48,854 nucleotides of DNA from Bacillota bacterium (GTDB lineage: Bacteria; Bacillota; Clostridia; Lachnospirales; Lachnospiraceae): the NCBI GenBank assembly GCA_023411215.1, contig JAEYOY010000049.1, forward strand, positions 1 through 48,854, written 5' to 3'. The first letter of the stretch is position 1. The number at the start of each line of letters is the position of its first letter. The translations under genes were made by a program, and so were the position numbers. Below the pieces are notes generated by a model. The model saw nothing but the letters and a program-made list of their open reading frames with translations. It was not told where the DNA came from and searched no databases. Shown here piece after piece: positions 14,134-22,988 of this stretch.

Positions 14134-17100
14134 TTATTGAACCTTTATTGCAATACCTTTGGGTTGTATTGCACCTTTGAATGCTTCTTGGTATTTTTTC
14201 AAATATGATTTGTTTACCAATATCACCGCTTCATTATCGATACTATCGAAGATAGAAGGAAAAGTTATTGTCGGAAGCTTACCATCAAAATTTACAAGAG
14301 TTAAAGATTTTGAGTGAGCGAACGCATCTCCCTCGATACCTTTTACTGTCTTAGGTATTGTAACCTCAGTTAAACCTCTGCAAACACTGAATGCGTAGGC
14401 TCCAATTGTCGTAATCTTAGAATCAATAGTAATCTTCTCTGTAGCGGAAGGATATGCAACTAATACATTACCCTTCTTATTCAAGAGCATACCACTTCTG
14501 GCAGAATACATCCTATTGCTAGAATGTACCACGAATGCTTTAAGAGCACTACAACCTGTAAATGCAGTTGCAGAGATGGTTTCTATTGTCTTCGGAATTG
14601 ATACACTCTCTATGGTTCTTACTTTATAAAAAGCACTCTCATCAATGGAAGTAACAGTATAAATTTTACCATCAATCTTAATAGAGCTTGGAATCACAAC
14701 TGCGGATGGAAGCTTGGTATTGGTCTGATTATTTGCTACAGCAACGGTTCCATTACTACCCTTATCAGCAGCTTTTGTGATTCTATACTGAATATTCTTA
14801 TAAGCTATTATCTCATTGAAGTATTGTATATAACCCACTTTGGATGCTTCTTTATTAGCCTTTGTTACTTTAACATTGACTCTATATATTGTTGATACAT
14901 CGTTAATTGTTACTTTAACAAATAATTTTCCAGCTGCAACCTTCTTACCAAATACCTCACCTTGATTATTGACACTGATATAAGTAGGAGTAATTACATG
15001 ATATTCAACGGTAGCACCTTCCGGAAGGTTTTGAATATCCAATTTGGCAACCTCACCAGCTTTAACAGTTAGTTTACTAGGAACGATTACTTCTTTAGTA
15101 GAAACAGGAACCGTCTCCTCTTTATCAGTCTTGACAGGTTCTTTTTTCTCTTCCTGAGGAGTGCTGCTATCACCATCATCATACACCGGAGGAACAGGTG
15201 ATTTTATGTACACTATACTATAGGTTGAAAAACGATCAGTGAAGAAGCTTAATTGAGTATCCTTGTTGACCACAGTAACCGGCAATTCTTCTAGTACACC
15301 ATTATGGTTTCGGACCACCTTGTAGTTATAGTTGCCCTGATATTTTTCATCAATATCAATTCGAATTTCAATGAGGTCCTGAGTATTACTAATCTTATCT
15401 TTTACAGATGTAGCATCACTGTAAGTAACTAGTTTAAGAAGTGATACATCAAATATAAATGCTTCTTCATATTCAAAGGCTCCATCAATATAACCTTGAA
15501 CAGCATCTATCTCTGATTGAACCTGTGGTTCATCTAATAATAATTGGATATCAATCTTTATGATATCATCATGATCACCATCAAGTTCCCCTGTTAAGTC
15601 AACTGCACTTAATAAACTACTATAGCTCATTGGGCTTGAAAGTCCTGAGATACTACTTACCACTTTAGCAGCCAGGTTTTTATCTGTCTTAATTAGCTTT
15701 AATGTATAGACATTATTATTACCGATTGTAAGTGTTATGGATGGATCTTTAGCACCCTCCTTTAATACAACAGTGATTGCACTCTTATCCTCCGATAACG
15801 TAGCCAAACAGCCATTACCAACTATATTAATTTGGTCAGTTGTTCCACTCAAAATTGGCTTAATTGTAAACTCTCCAGTATTTACGTAGACCTTAAAGGT
15901 ATTTGGATTATTCCTATCCACATTTACCAATGGCTTTGATGTGTCATCTGTATCAGGTTGAGATATTTCCAATCCTAGCACACTAATGTCATCTGCATCA
16001 GAAGCAACTCCTTTGTCAATTGACTGGAAACTCCAATCATCAGCACCGCCAAATTGAGCCATTGGTTTATCAGTGACATCCTTAACAAAATCCGCACCAA
16101 CAACAATATAATATGAGGCATTGTATGCTAATACCTTTGGTAATTCAACGGTAACTAACCCACTGCCATCCATCTTTACTCTGTTGTTGCTACTATGGAT
16201 ATCAATATATTTTTTCCCAGTTATCTTGTCATATATGGTTAAATATCCGTCTCCTGCAACAACCTTCTCACTCATTTGAAACATAATATTGCCATTAATT
16301 GTCACATCACTGGATTGATTCACTGGTGAAATAATCTGTGTTACATATGGAATATTAGCCTCATAGGTGAATGGTCCAAAATAACCTTCCGAAATATTCC
16401 CCGCATTATCCTCGACATAATAATGGACATAGTATTCCCCATCCTCCGTCATGAACACATCTCGTTTGGACAAGCTACTGCTATTACTCCATAATAAACT
16501 ATCCTTGTCAGGAGTTACTGAACTGTTTGTTAGTGCGACTTTTTGTACTTTGAGTCCACTTTTTCCTGCATCATGAAAGGATAAACTGATTCTACTATTG
16601 CCTGTTACCGTTCCATCCTCTACATTACTTGTAACTGTTGGCGCCACTTCATCACGTACAATTACTAAGGTTCTGGTTACGGTTTCGGAACTACCGTTTT
16701 CACTGGTTGCTGTCATGCTAATAACATATTGGCCAGAATCATCATTACTAAAATCATTTGCTCCAACCTGTAATGGCTTATCATATGCTTTACCATCCTT
16801 TGTTATGGTAAAGGTATAAGCAACGTCTGCATTATAGATATCATAACTCTTATCAATAATATTTACGATCTGATTACCGCTGCCATTGACTAAAAGTGAT
16901 GTAGATAATTCAAATTCAGCAAAAGGTTTTATTTTTATCTCATTATCAGAATAGCTAACTAGCCTTGTATATGGAGTACTAACTGCACCTTGGAAATCAG
17001 TTACAGTTAGAGAAATAATATATAGTTCATCTTCCTCAATCACCGCCAATGGTGTGTTGGATACCTGCCATCCCAGCGGTTGATCGGATAACTTCATATA

Positions 17101-18987
17101 CTTCCAAACTGTCTGGCTATAATCAATATCATTTGCACCATCCGGATCATAAGAAAGATCGGTACAGATAATAGCAGCGCCACTAACTGCACTTACATTA
17201 CCGATGATTGAAATTGCACTATCGCTAACTGCACTTACATCACTGATGCTAGAAATCGCGCTACCGCTAACTGTACTTACATCTGCCTCTATCGCGGCTC
17301 CGGTAGCAACACTAATTGCGGATCCGGTAACAACCTGTACGTTAAACGACGCTACCGGCTTTCTATTGCTAACAACAGTTTTTACCAATTCATCTTCATA
17401 ATAAATCTCGTATCTTCCAGGTAAACTAAAATTAACATCTAAATCACTAACATACTGGTTATTTAACTCATAAATGGCACTAGCATTATCAATATTTGAT
17501 ATATCATGCTTCACCATCCATTTGCCTTTCGGCCAGTTTTCATCAGCCGTATCTGTTAACTTCGTATTCTCTATGGAAAGGTTAACGGTATCACCAGCTA
17601 TGATATAGGCTGGTTCTCCTACTATATTTCTTTGATATTGTTTTATTATCGCTTCCGCAATCTTTGCGATCTGTGCTTGATAGGTACTTGTCTCTGTTGT
17701 ATCTGCATTGACAAAATCGCCCTTACCATTAATCAATTCGATAAAATGCTGGGACTGCTCTTCATTTTGATTACTACCCCAACCTATATAATTAATGTCA
17801 TTATTATTGAAACGATTGATAAGTTCACCCATCGTCTCTGTATCATCAAAGTCTTTTATAGTATCTTCATTCAGATTTACTATAAACTTTTCTGAATTAT
17901 TCTGCCACTTTTGGTCACGAACAGTCTCTATTAACGTCTTAGGTTCTTCCGTAGACATGGTCAGATTCTTTAGATCAATACTTGTTAAGCGGTTACAGCT
18001 ATGGGAACGGTAGCTTCCTATAGGGCCAAATCCATATGCATTGGTTGGTTCAATCGTGATTGCTGTACTAGTACCACCAGAGATCGTCCATTTTACTAAA
18101 TTCTCATCCGAAAGTTCCTGAGCAATTGCAGAAGTTCCTCCTTGATACCAAACTCGTACTGATTTTGGTTGAACCTCAATGCGTATCTTACGAAATCGGT
18201 CTGTTGAACTGTAGGTAGATGAGGATGCAATTTTAGTAAATCCAGGAGTTTGTGATATCGTACCGTAATTTCCCTCGTGAAAGTATTTTGTATTTACATT
18301 CTTAAATTTATATAATACGATCGCTTCTCCTCTACCAGCACCACTATATTGTAGAAACAATAGATACCCCGTCATGGTCTGTTGATTTGATTCATAACTT
18401 CCAGTTACCTCGGTATTGAATAAGAAACCAACACCATCTAGTGCATCGTATGCTTCACCCTCCTCGATATCAAACTGAAAGGTCTTCTTTGTAGGGTCTT
18501 CATTGGTTAAGTACATAAAATCCTTATAACTGGAAGCTCCATATCCACGAAATCCCAAATCCGCTCCACCGTTGGTAACCAGAATATGCCTATCATATGT
18601 ATAGTAAGCATGACCACTTGCATAATTAGATGATGCTGTCTTTTCAATATATTCATGGGAAGCATCCCTCACTATTGGTGTATTATAGGTATGATCATAA
18701 TTCCACCATGCAAAGTTACTACTAGTACCTACTTCACTTGATTCTAATTCTGAAATAGAAATATCCTCTGCCGGGACACCTTGAGCCCTAAGCTCTTTCG
18801 TTAGGTCTGTCACAAAAGTAGAATAATCTACTCCTGTACTGCCAACAGCCAAAGCAATATCCAATTTATTAGTTACATAAACCGTACTATTTGCAGATGC
18901 TTGCGCTAGCGCCATTGAAACATTTTGTGTTAACAGACTTAACACGATACCAATAAATACTATTATTGATAGTATCTGTTTTTTCAT
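14134..18987 (-). CDS. Large secreted surface protein, Ig-like domains and BspA-type LRRs
   Basis: 1617 residues with a signal peptide (cleavage near residue 30, ALAQASA). The N-terminal 500 residues contain lectin/laminin-like beta-rich sequence. Residues 552-609 hold a short degenerate repeat (VSTVSGSAIS, VSAVSDSAIS, VSAVSGAAII). PKD/Ig-like modules follow, then a Big_5/SbsA-type domain (about 882-986), a Pro/Glu/Lys linker near 1270-1295, a Big_2-like domain (about 1299-1372) and BspA-type leucine-rich repeats (about 1422-1589: SIDESAFYKV, TIGAYAFSVC). No LPXTG or S-layer motif is visible at the end, so anchoring is unclear. It follows a two-component system on the same strand. Adhesion or substrate binding is the likely role. 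Confidence 0.8.
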   Translation of the reverse strand: MKKQILSIIVFIGIVLSLLTQNVSMALAQASANSTVYVTNKLDIALAVGSTGVDYSTFVTDLTKELRAQGVPAEDISISELESSEVGTSSNFAWWNYDHTYNTPIVRDASHEYIEKTASSNYASGHAYYTYDRHILVTNGGADLGFRGYGASSYKDFMYLTNEDPTKKTFQFDIEEGEAYDALDGVGFLFNTEVTGSYESNQQTMTGYLLFLQYSGAGRGEAIVLYKFKNVNTKYFHEGNYGTISQTPGFTKIASSSTYSSTDRFRKIRIEVQPKSVRVWYQGGTSAIAQELSDENLVKWTISGGTSTAITIEPTNAYGFGPIGSYRSHSCNRLTSIDLKNLTMSTEEPKTLIETVRDQKWQNNSEKFIVNLNEDTIKDFDDTETMGELINRFNNNDINYIGWGSNQNEEQSQHFIELINGKGDFVNADTTETSTYQAQIAKIAEAIIKQYQRNIVGEPAYIIAGDTVNLSIENTKLTDTADENWPKGKWMVKHDISNIDNASAIYELNNQYVSDLDVNFSLPGRYEIYYEDELVKTVVSNRKPVASFNVQVVTGSAISVATGAAIEADVSTVSGSAISSISDVSAVSDSAISIIGNVSAVSGAAIICTDLSYDPDGANDIDYSQTVWKYMKLSDQPLGWQVSNTPLAVIEEDELYIISLTVTDFQGAVSTPYTRLVSYSDNEIKIKPFAEFELSTSLLVNGSGNQIVNIIDKSYDIYNADVAYTFTITKDGKAYDKPLQVGANDFSNDDSGQYVISMTATSENGSSETVTRTLVIVRDEVAPTVTSNVEDGTVTGNSRISLSFHDAGKSGLKVQKVALTNSSVTPDKDSLLWSNSSSLSKRDVFMTEDGEYYVHYYVEDNAGNISEGYFGPFTYEANIPYVTQIISPVNQSSDVTINGNIMFQMSEKVVAGDGYLTIYDKITGKKYIDIHSSNNRVKMDGSGLVTVELPKVLAYNASYYIVVGADFVKDVTDKPMAQFGGADDWSFQSIDKGVASDADDISVLGLEISQPDTDDTSKPLVNVDRNNPNTFKVYVNTGEFTIKPILSGTTDQINIVGNGCLATLSEDKSAITVVLKEGAKDPSITLTIGNNNVYTLKLIKTDKNLAAKVVSSISGLSSPMSYSSLLSAVDLTGELDGDHDDIIKIDIQLLLDEPQVQSEIDAVQGYIDGAFEYEEAFIFDVSLLKLVTYSDATSVKDKISNTQDLIEIRIDIDEKYQGNYNYKVVRNHNGVLEELPVTVVNKDTQLSFFTDRFSTYSIVYIKSPVPPVYDDGDSSTPQEEKKEPVKTDKEETVPVSTKEVIVPSKLTVKAGEVAKLDIQNLPEGATVEYHVITPTYISVNNQGEVFGKKVAAGKLFVKVTINDVSTIYRVNVKVTKANKEASKVGYIQYFNEIIAYKNIQYRITKAADKGSNGTVAVANNQTNTKLPSAVVIPSSIKIDGKIYTVTSIDESAFYKVRTIESVSIPKTIETISATAFTGCSALKAFVVHSSNRMYSARSGMLLNKKGNVLVAYPSATEKITIDSKITTIGAYAFSVCRGLTEVTIPKTVKGIEGDAFAHSKSLTLVNFDGKLPTITFPSIFDSIDNEAVILVNKSYLKKYQEAFKGAIQPKGIAIKVQ

Positions 18988-19137
18988 TCAATTCCTCCTA
19001 TAAAATGTACTTTACTCTTCTTTTCATTTCATTGAAAAAAATTTTTACATTGGTTTTAGGATGAATTGTAACAAATAGTTCTTACAAAATTCTTACAAAG
19101 CTAAATTTTATGTAATTTTATAGCGAATTAAGATGTA

Positions 19138-20220
19138 TTAAATCGAAATCTCTGGTAGTTCATTTAATTTAAGTTTATCATTGAGCCAATGATGTATCTC
19201 ATATGGCTTATTTCCTACACCGCCAAGAGATCGTACTACTTGTAAACCATATAGGAGCATATCTTCGTCCTCTATATGCATCAATGTATACTGCTTTACT
19301 ATTTTTTCTACCTTTTCCATATCTGCTACAGTTTGATAATAGGATAAAAGCTTTTTATATAATTTCCGATACTGCTCTACAATATTTTTTTGGTATGGAA
19401 CACTCCAGGAATAGTCATGTACGCCAAACAATGGTGATTGATACAGATAAAATATTTCTTCCATCTGTTCCATACTAAACTTATGTACTTCTTCATTATT
19501 AAATAATTGATAATCTGATAATTCTTGATTTGCTTCAAGAATATAGCCAGAATTAAGCATTTTAATTACAGGATTATATGGTAGAGTATTTAAAATCGGC
19601 TTAATCCTAGATATCGTACTATATAGATTATTTAAGCCTCTACCTTCCTCCATATCTGGCCATATCCTGTCTATAAGCCTCCATTTACTGATATGAGTCT
19701 GTTGGTGGGTTAATAAATATGCAAATACTTCTTCCGTTTTTTTGGTAGGCCATTTTACAATCTTTCCTTCTTTGTTTCGTACCTCATAGCGACCAAAGCA
19801 TCTTACAGGAAGATTGCTTGTATCACACACTTTTTTAACAGGATATTCTTTTGCATGAATTTGATATTTACTTAATCTTTTTATTACACGGTTAATATCC
19901 TCAAGGCCTATGGGCTTAAGAAGATAATCAATCGCTTCTACCTCAAAAGCATCTAAAGAATATTGGGTATATGCTGTGGTAAAGATAATTTTAATGTCAT
20001 TTTTTATATGAAGCATTCTTCTCGCAGCTTCTATTCCATTCAATATTGGCATTTCAATATCCAGAAAAACAACCTCCGGTAATAATGCAGGAAACTTAAG
20101 AAGTGCTTCCTCTGGATTATCATAAGCACCAACAACTTCAAATTCATCTAATTCTATAAACATATTTTTCATATAATTTAGTAGATGATATTCATCTTCT
20201 ACCAACATAACACGGTACAT
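19138..20220 (-). CDS. Response regulator with SARP-like output domains
   Basis: 360 residues. Residues 1-120 are a receiver domain with acidic pocket EDE (8-10), phosphoacceptor Asp 54 (VFLDIEMP), Thr in FTTAYT and Lys in LLKPIG. Residues about 145-235 resemble a winged-helix output domain (FGRYEVRNKEGK ... SKWRLIDRIWPD), and the rest is a helical BTAD-like domain as in SARP activators. This REC-wHTH-BTAD layout is known in Firmicutes but much less common than LytTR or OmpR types. Its gene starts 76 bases after the histidine kinase gene and lies 150 bases before the large surface-protein gene, the obvious candidate target. Confidence 0.85.
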   Translation of the reverse strand: MYRVMLVEDEYHLLNYMKNMFIELDEFEVVGAYDNPEEALLKFPALLPEVVFLDIEMPILNGIEAARRMLHIKNDIKIIFTTAYTQYSLDAFEVEAIDYLLKPIGLEDINRVIKRLSKYQIHAKEYPVKKVCDTSNLPVRCFGRYEVRNKEGKIVKWPTKKTEEVFAYLLTHQQTHISKWRLIDRIWPDMEEGRGLNNLYSTISRIKPILNTLPYNPVIKMLNSGYILEANQELSDYQLFNNEEVHKFSMEQMEEIFYLYQSPLFGVHDYSWSVPYQKNIVEQYRKLYKKLLSYYQTVADMEKVEKIVKQYTLMHIEDEDMLLYGLQVVRSLGGVGNKPYEIHHWLNDKLKLNELPEISI

Positions 20221-20296
20221 AAAATCTCCAATCTGCGGGTCGCGCTATATAGTAATTTTTAGTGTGATCTAGTCAAAATATAAGCTAAAATATTTT

Positions 20297-22225
20297 TCAC
20301 TCTGGTATTGTCATTGTAATCCTAGTGCCCACTCCTTCTTTACTTGCAATGTATAATCCCTGACCATATTGTAACATCAATCTTCTATGGATATTTTTTA
20401 GTCCGACTCCCGTTGATAACTCTTCTTTATTTAGGATATTCGCACATTTTTCTGCAGGAATTCCTATTCCATCATCTTTCACTACGATAATGGTGGAACT
20501 ATCCTCCTTGTAAATACGAAGAGTAACTGTTCCTCCTTCGGATTTTTTCATAATTCCATGGCGAATTGCATTCTCTACCAATGGCTGTATGCTGAGCAAT
20601 GGTACATAAACATTGATTGTCTCATCAATATCATATACTACTCGCAGCTTACCTTGATATCGTTCTTTTTCAATGGATAAATAGGCACGAACTGTAGTTA
20701 ATTCATTCTGCAGTTGCATTACTCCCTCATAGTTTTCAAAATCAAAAGACCCCCGCAAATAACGGGATAAATCATATAATAACTCCTTGGTCCGTTGTGG
20801 ATTCTCTGTACTTAAAGCCATGATAACACTTAAAGAATTATACAAGAAATGAGGCTTTATCTGTGCTTTTAGAAAAGATAATTCTGCTTTTAACAATTCG
20901 TCCGATGCTGCTTTCTCATTTCGTAATGAGATAGTCAATTGGTTCGTTAATTCATTTGCATTCTCATAAGCGTTAAAAAGTCGTTGTGCTAATATAAAAG
21001 AGAAAATAAATAAGAATTGGAAAATTCCAATCGGTACCAATTCTCCAAAGGAGTTATAAACAATGGATATATGATACAAAATATCATATATTGCTGTAAT
21101 GAATATTCCTGCTAAAGCTATCATAATAAGTATTGCACCTGTTTTATACTCCGATTGCGCTTTCAACAATCTAATAATCAAATAAAGAATGGTCACCAAA
21201 CCAATACCTTCTATTTCATAGATAAATCTGGTATAAATCGAGGCTGGAAGAACAATCGTCAATAGGGTGGCTAAGATACCATATATCATCATGATTCTCT
21301 TTATTTTTGCAGAAACATATTTAGGGTATAAGCTATCAACCATTAGTAAAAGAATTACCGTAATCCAATAGAGGCAACAATACATTAACTTTATCAGAAA
21401 CCCAAACGAAAGCATCGGAAGCAATCGTACAAGGAAAACATCCCCAAATAAAGAGGTTCGTATTATATAAAAAATACACAATAGCATCATATATATACTA
21501 CTTTTATCCTCTTTTAACACGATGTAAAAACTTGCATAATACAATGCCATAATAAAAAGACTTCCTAAAAGCATTGAATCTTTATAGACGGTAATACGAT
21601 TTATTTTACCCACTTGTTCTGGCGTACCCATGATAATTTCATACCGTATACCTCCTGTTGCAAAATCATAATTCGCAACCTGAAGGATTATAGTAAATTC
21701 TTTTGATGGCGGTTGGAATGTTACTGTATTAGTTTTGTAGCCAGGGGTATAACTATCCTTCATTACTCCCACCGAACCATTGTGTGCTACCTCCGTCTCA
21801 TTAATATACATTTTATAAGAGGTAGCCATATTATTTAATTGAAGACTAAGCGTTTGATTGGTATCTTTTAAAATCACCTTAAGACAATAAGTACCATATC
21901 CAAAACCTGATATTTTCTGATCACCAATCTTTTGTGATTTCCACCTTTCCGGCACATATAAGAAATTCACCTGGTTTTCTTCTATTGTTGAAACATCTTT
22001 GTATGTATATAATTTATTCCAATAAAAATCCCATTCGCCAGCAAGACTTGGTCTTCCATCATTTAAATCCCAATCAGATAAATCCAACACTCCCTTAACA
22101 GGCCTTGGAGCATCTTTTACGCTTCTCGTTGAATATAGTAGAAAGGCGATTAATACTATAGGAAGAATTAGAACAAACGGTAATATTGAATAAATTCGTT
22201 TATTTTCTCTTTTGTTTGATAACAT
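20297..22225 (-). CDS. 7TMR-DISM sensor histidine kinase, LytS-like
   Basis: 642 residues from ATG 22225 (GAGG 9 bases upstream). After one N-terminal membrane helix comes an extracellular jelly-roll domain (about 40-200: LAGEWDFYWNKL, GYGTYCLKVILKD) typical of 7TMR-DISMED2 carbohydrate-binding-like sensors, then seven membrane helices (about 220-420). The kinase core has KPHFLYNSL (phosphorylated His near residue 460), N-box LVENAIRHG and G-boxes DDGIGIP and GVGLKN. It should sense an extracellular ligand and phosphorylate the regulator encoded just downstream. An in-frame ATG at 22261 lacks a ribosome site. Confidence 0.88.
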   Translation of the reverse strand: MLSNKRENKRIYSILPFVLILPIVLIAFLLYSTRSVKDAPRPVKGVLDLSDWDLNDGRPSLAGEWDFYWNKLYTYKDVSTIEENQVNFLYVPERWKSQKIGDQKISGFGYGTYCLKVILKDTNQTLSLQLNNMATSYKMYINETEVAHNGSVGVMKDSYTPGYKTNTVTFQPPSKEFTIILQVANYDFATGGIRYEIIMGTPEQVGKINRITVYKDSMLLGSLFIMALYYASFYIVLKEDKSSIYMMLLCIFYIIRTSLFGDVFLVRLLPMLSFGFLIKLMYCCLYWITVILLLMVDSLYPKYVSAKIKRIMMIYGILATLLTIVLPASIYTRFIYEIEGIGLVTILYLIIRLLKAQSEYKTGAILIMIALAGIFITAIYDILYHISIVYNSFGELVPIGIFQFLFIFSFILAQRLFNAYENANELTNQLTISLRNEKAASDELLKAELSFLKAQIKPHFLYNSLSVIMALSTENPQRTKELLYDLSRYLRGSFDFENYEGVMQLQNELTTVRAYLSIEKERYQGKLRVVYDIDETINVYVPLLSIQPLVENAIRHGIMKKSEGGTVTLRIYKEDSSTIIVVKDDGIGIPAEKCANILNKEELSTGVGLKNIHRRLMLQYGQGLYIASKEGVGTRITMTIPE

Positions 22226-22988
22226 ATCTTCTGTCCTCTGTCCTATGCATATAATAACCATTTCTTATCATATGCTCTTTATATATATATTTATCTCTTA
22301 CATTTATTTTCATCCTCAATCGACAAACTCTATGCTTTTTTGACGATTTAATACATATTATACTATTTATTTATCTGTTTTAATATCATTTATTTCTATT
22401 TACAATTATATTTTTTTATTGCATATTATCTACTTCTATTATTGAAAAGCGGTTGAGTTGATTGATTTATATCTTTGTTCTTTTCAATGTACATTACTCA
22501 AAACTTTGATAAGTTGAACATACTACCCACTCCTCTCATCTTGTATACTATGATATATAGCAAAAACAAGAAATGTTAAATCCTGTTTTAATTTCTATAA
22601 AATGTCTACTAATCATTCCATGAGACAGAATGTTAAATCTTAATTTAACTATTATCAACCTCTTATTAGCACTTTCTATACGTAACTTATATGCGATATA
22701 CCACATGATGGAACAGAAACTATACGCTTTTCGAACTTTCTATTATTGTTTGTTCGCTTTGCTCACATTTGCTTACGCGTAAACCGGAAGAAACACGCTT
22801 TTCGAGTTTCTCCGGTTATCGCGGGCTTGCTCGTATCATTTCAAGTAAACTTGAAGGATACTTCGCTTCGCCTTCGCGTAAATAAAAGAAGTGTACTAAT
22901 AAAAGTACACTCCTAATGCAGTAATCCTTATTAAGCTGGAAGACGATATGCATACCGCTAGGTAGGCAACGCAACTTGTGAGGAAACC
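22226..22988. other. Long intergenic region with hairpins
   Basis: 763 bases without a supported gene. The right part is rich in inverted repeats: 22782-22794 with 22806-22817 (AACCGGA...TCCGGTT, one bulge), TTCAAGT/ACTTGAA (22840-22855), and a terminator at 22890. The left part is AT-rich and should contain the promoter of the histidine kinase; ATGTTAAATC occurs twice (near 22573 and 22630). A piece near 22677-22720 resembles DNA at 231-262 next to the first toxin locus. Confidence 0.4.
22890..22911 (-). terminator. Terminator after the CAP-domain gene
   Basis: AGTGTACT (22904-22911 side) and its exact complement (22890-22897) enclose a 6-base AT loop, followed on the minus strand by TCTTTTATTT. 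It lies 78 bases past the end of the CAP-domain gene. Confidence 0.65.

Noticed and set aside
17204..17401. Plus-strand frame rich in Leu/Ala opposite the giant surface-protein gene
   Set aside because: It is the reverse-strand shadow of the SGSAIS repeat; no ribosome site.
22740..22920. Dense short inverted repeats considered as a CRISPR-like or attachment site
   Set aside because: The repeats differ from each other, have no regular spacers and no cas or integrase genes nearby. They fit ordinary hairpins and a terminator.
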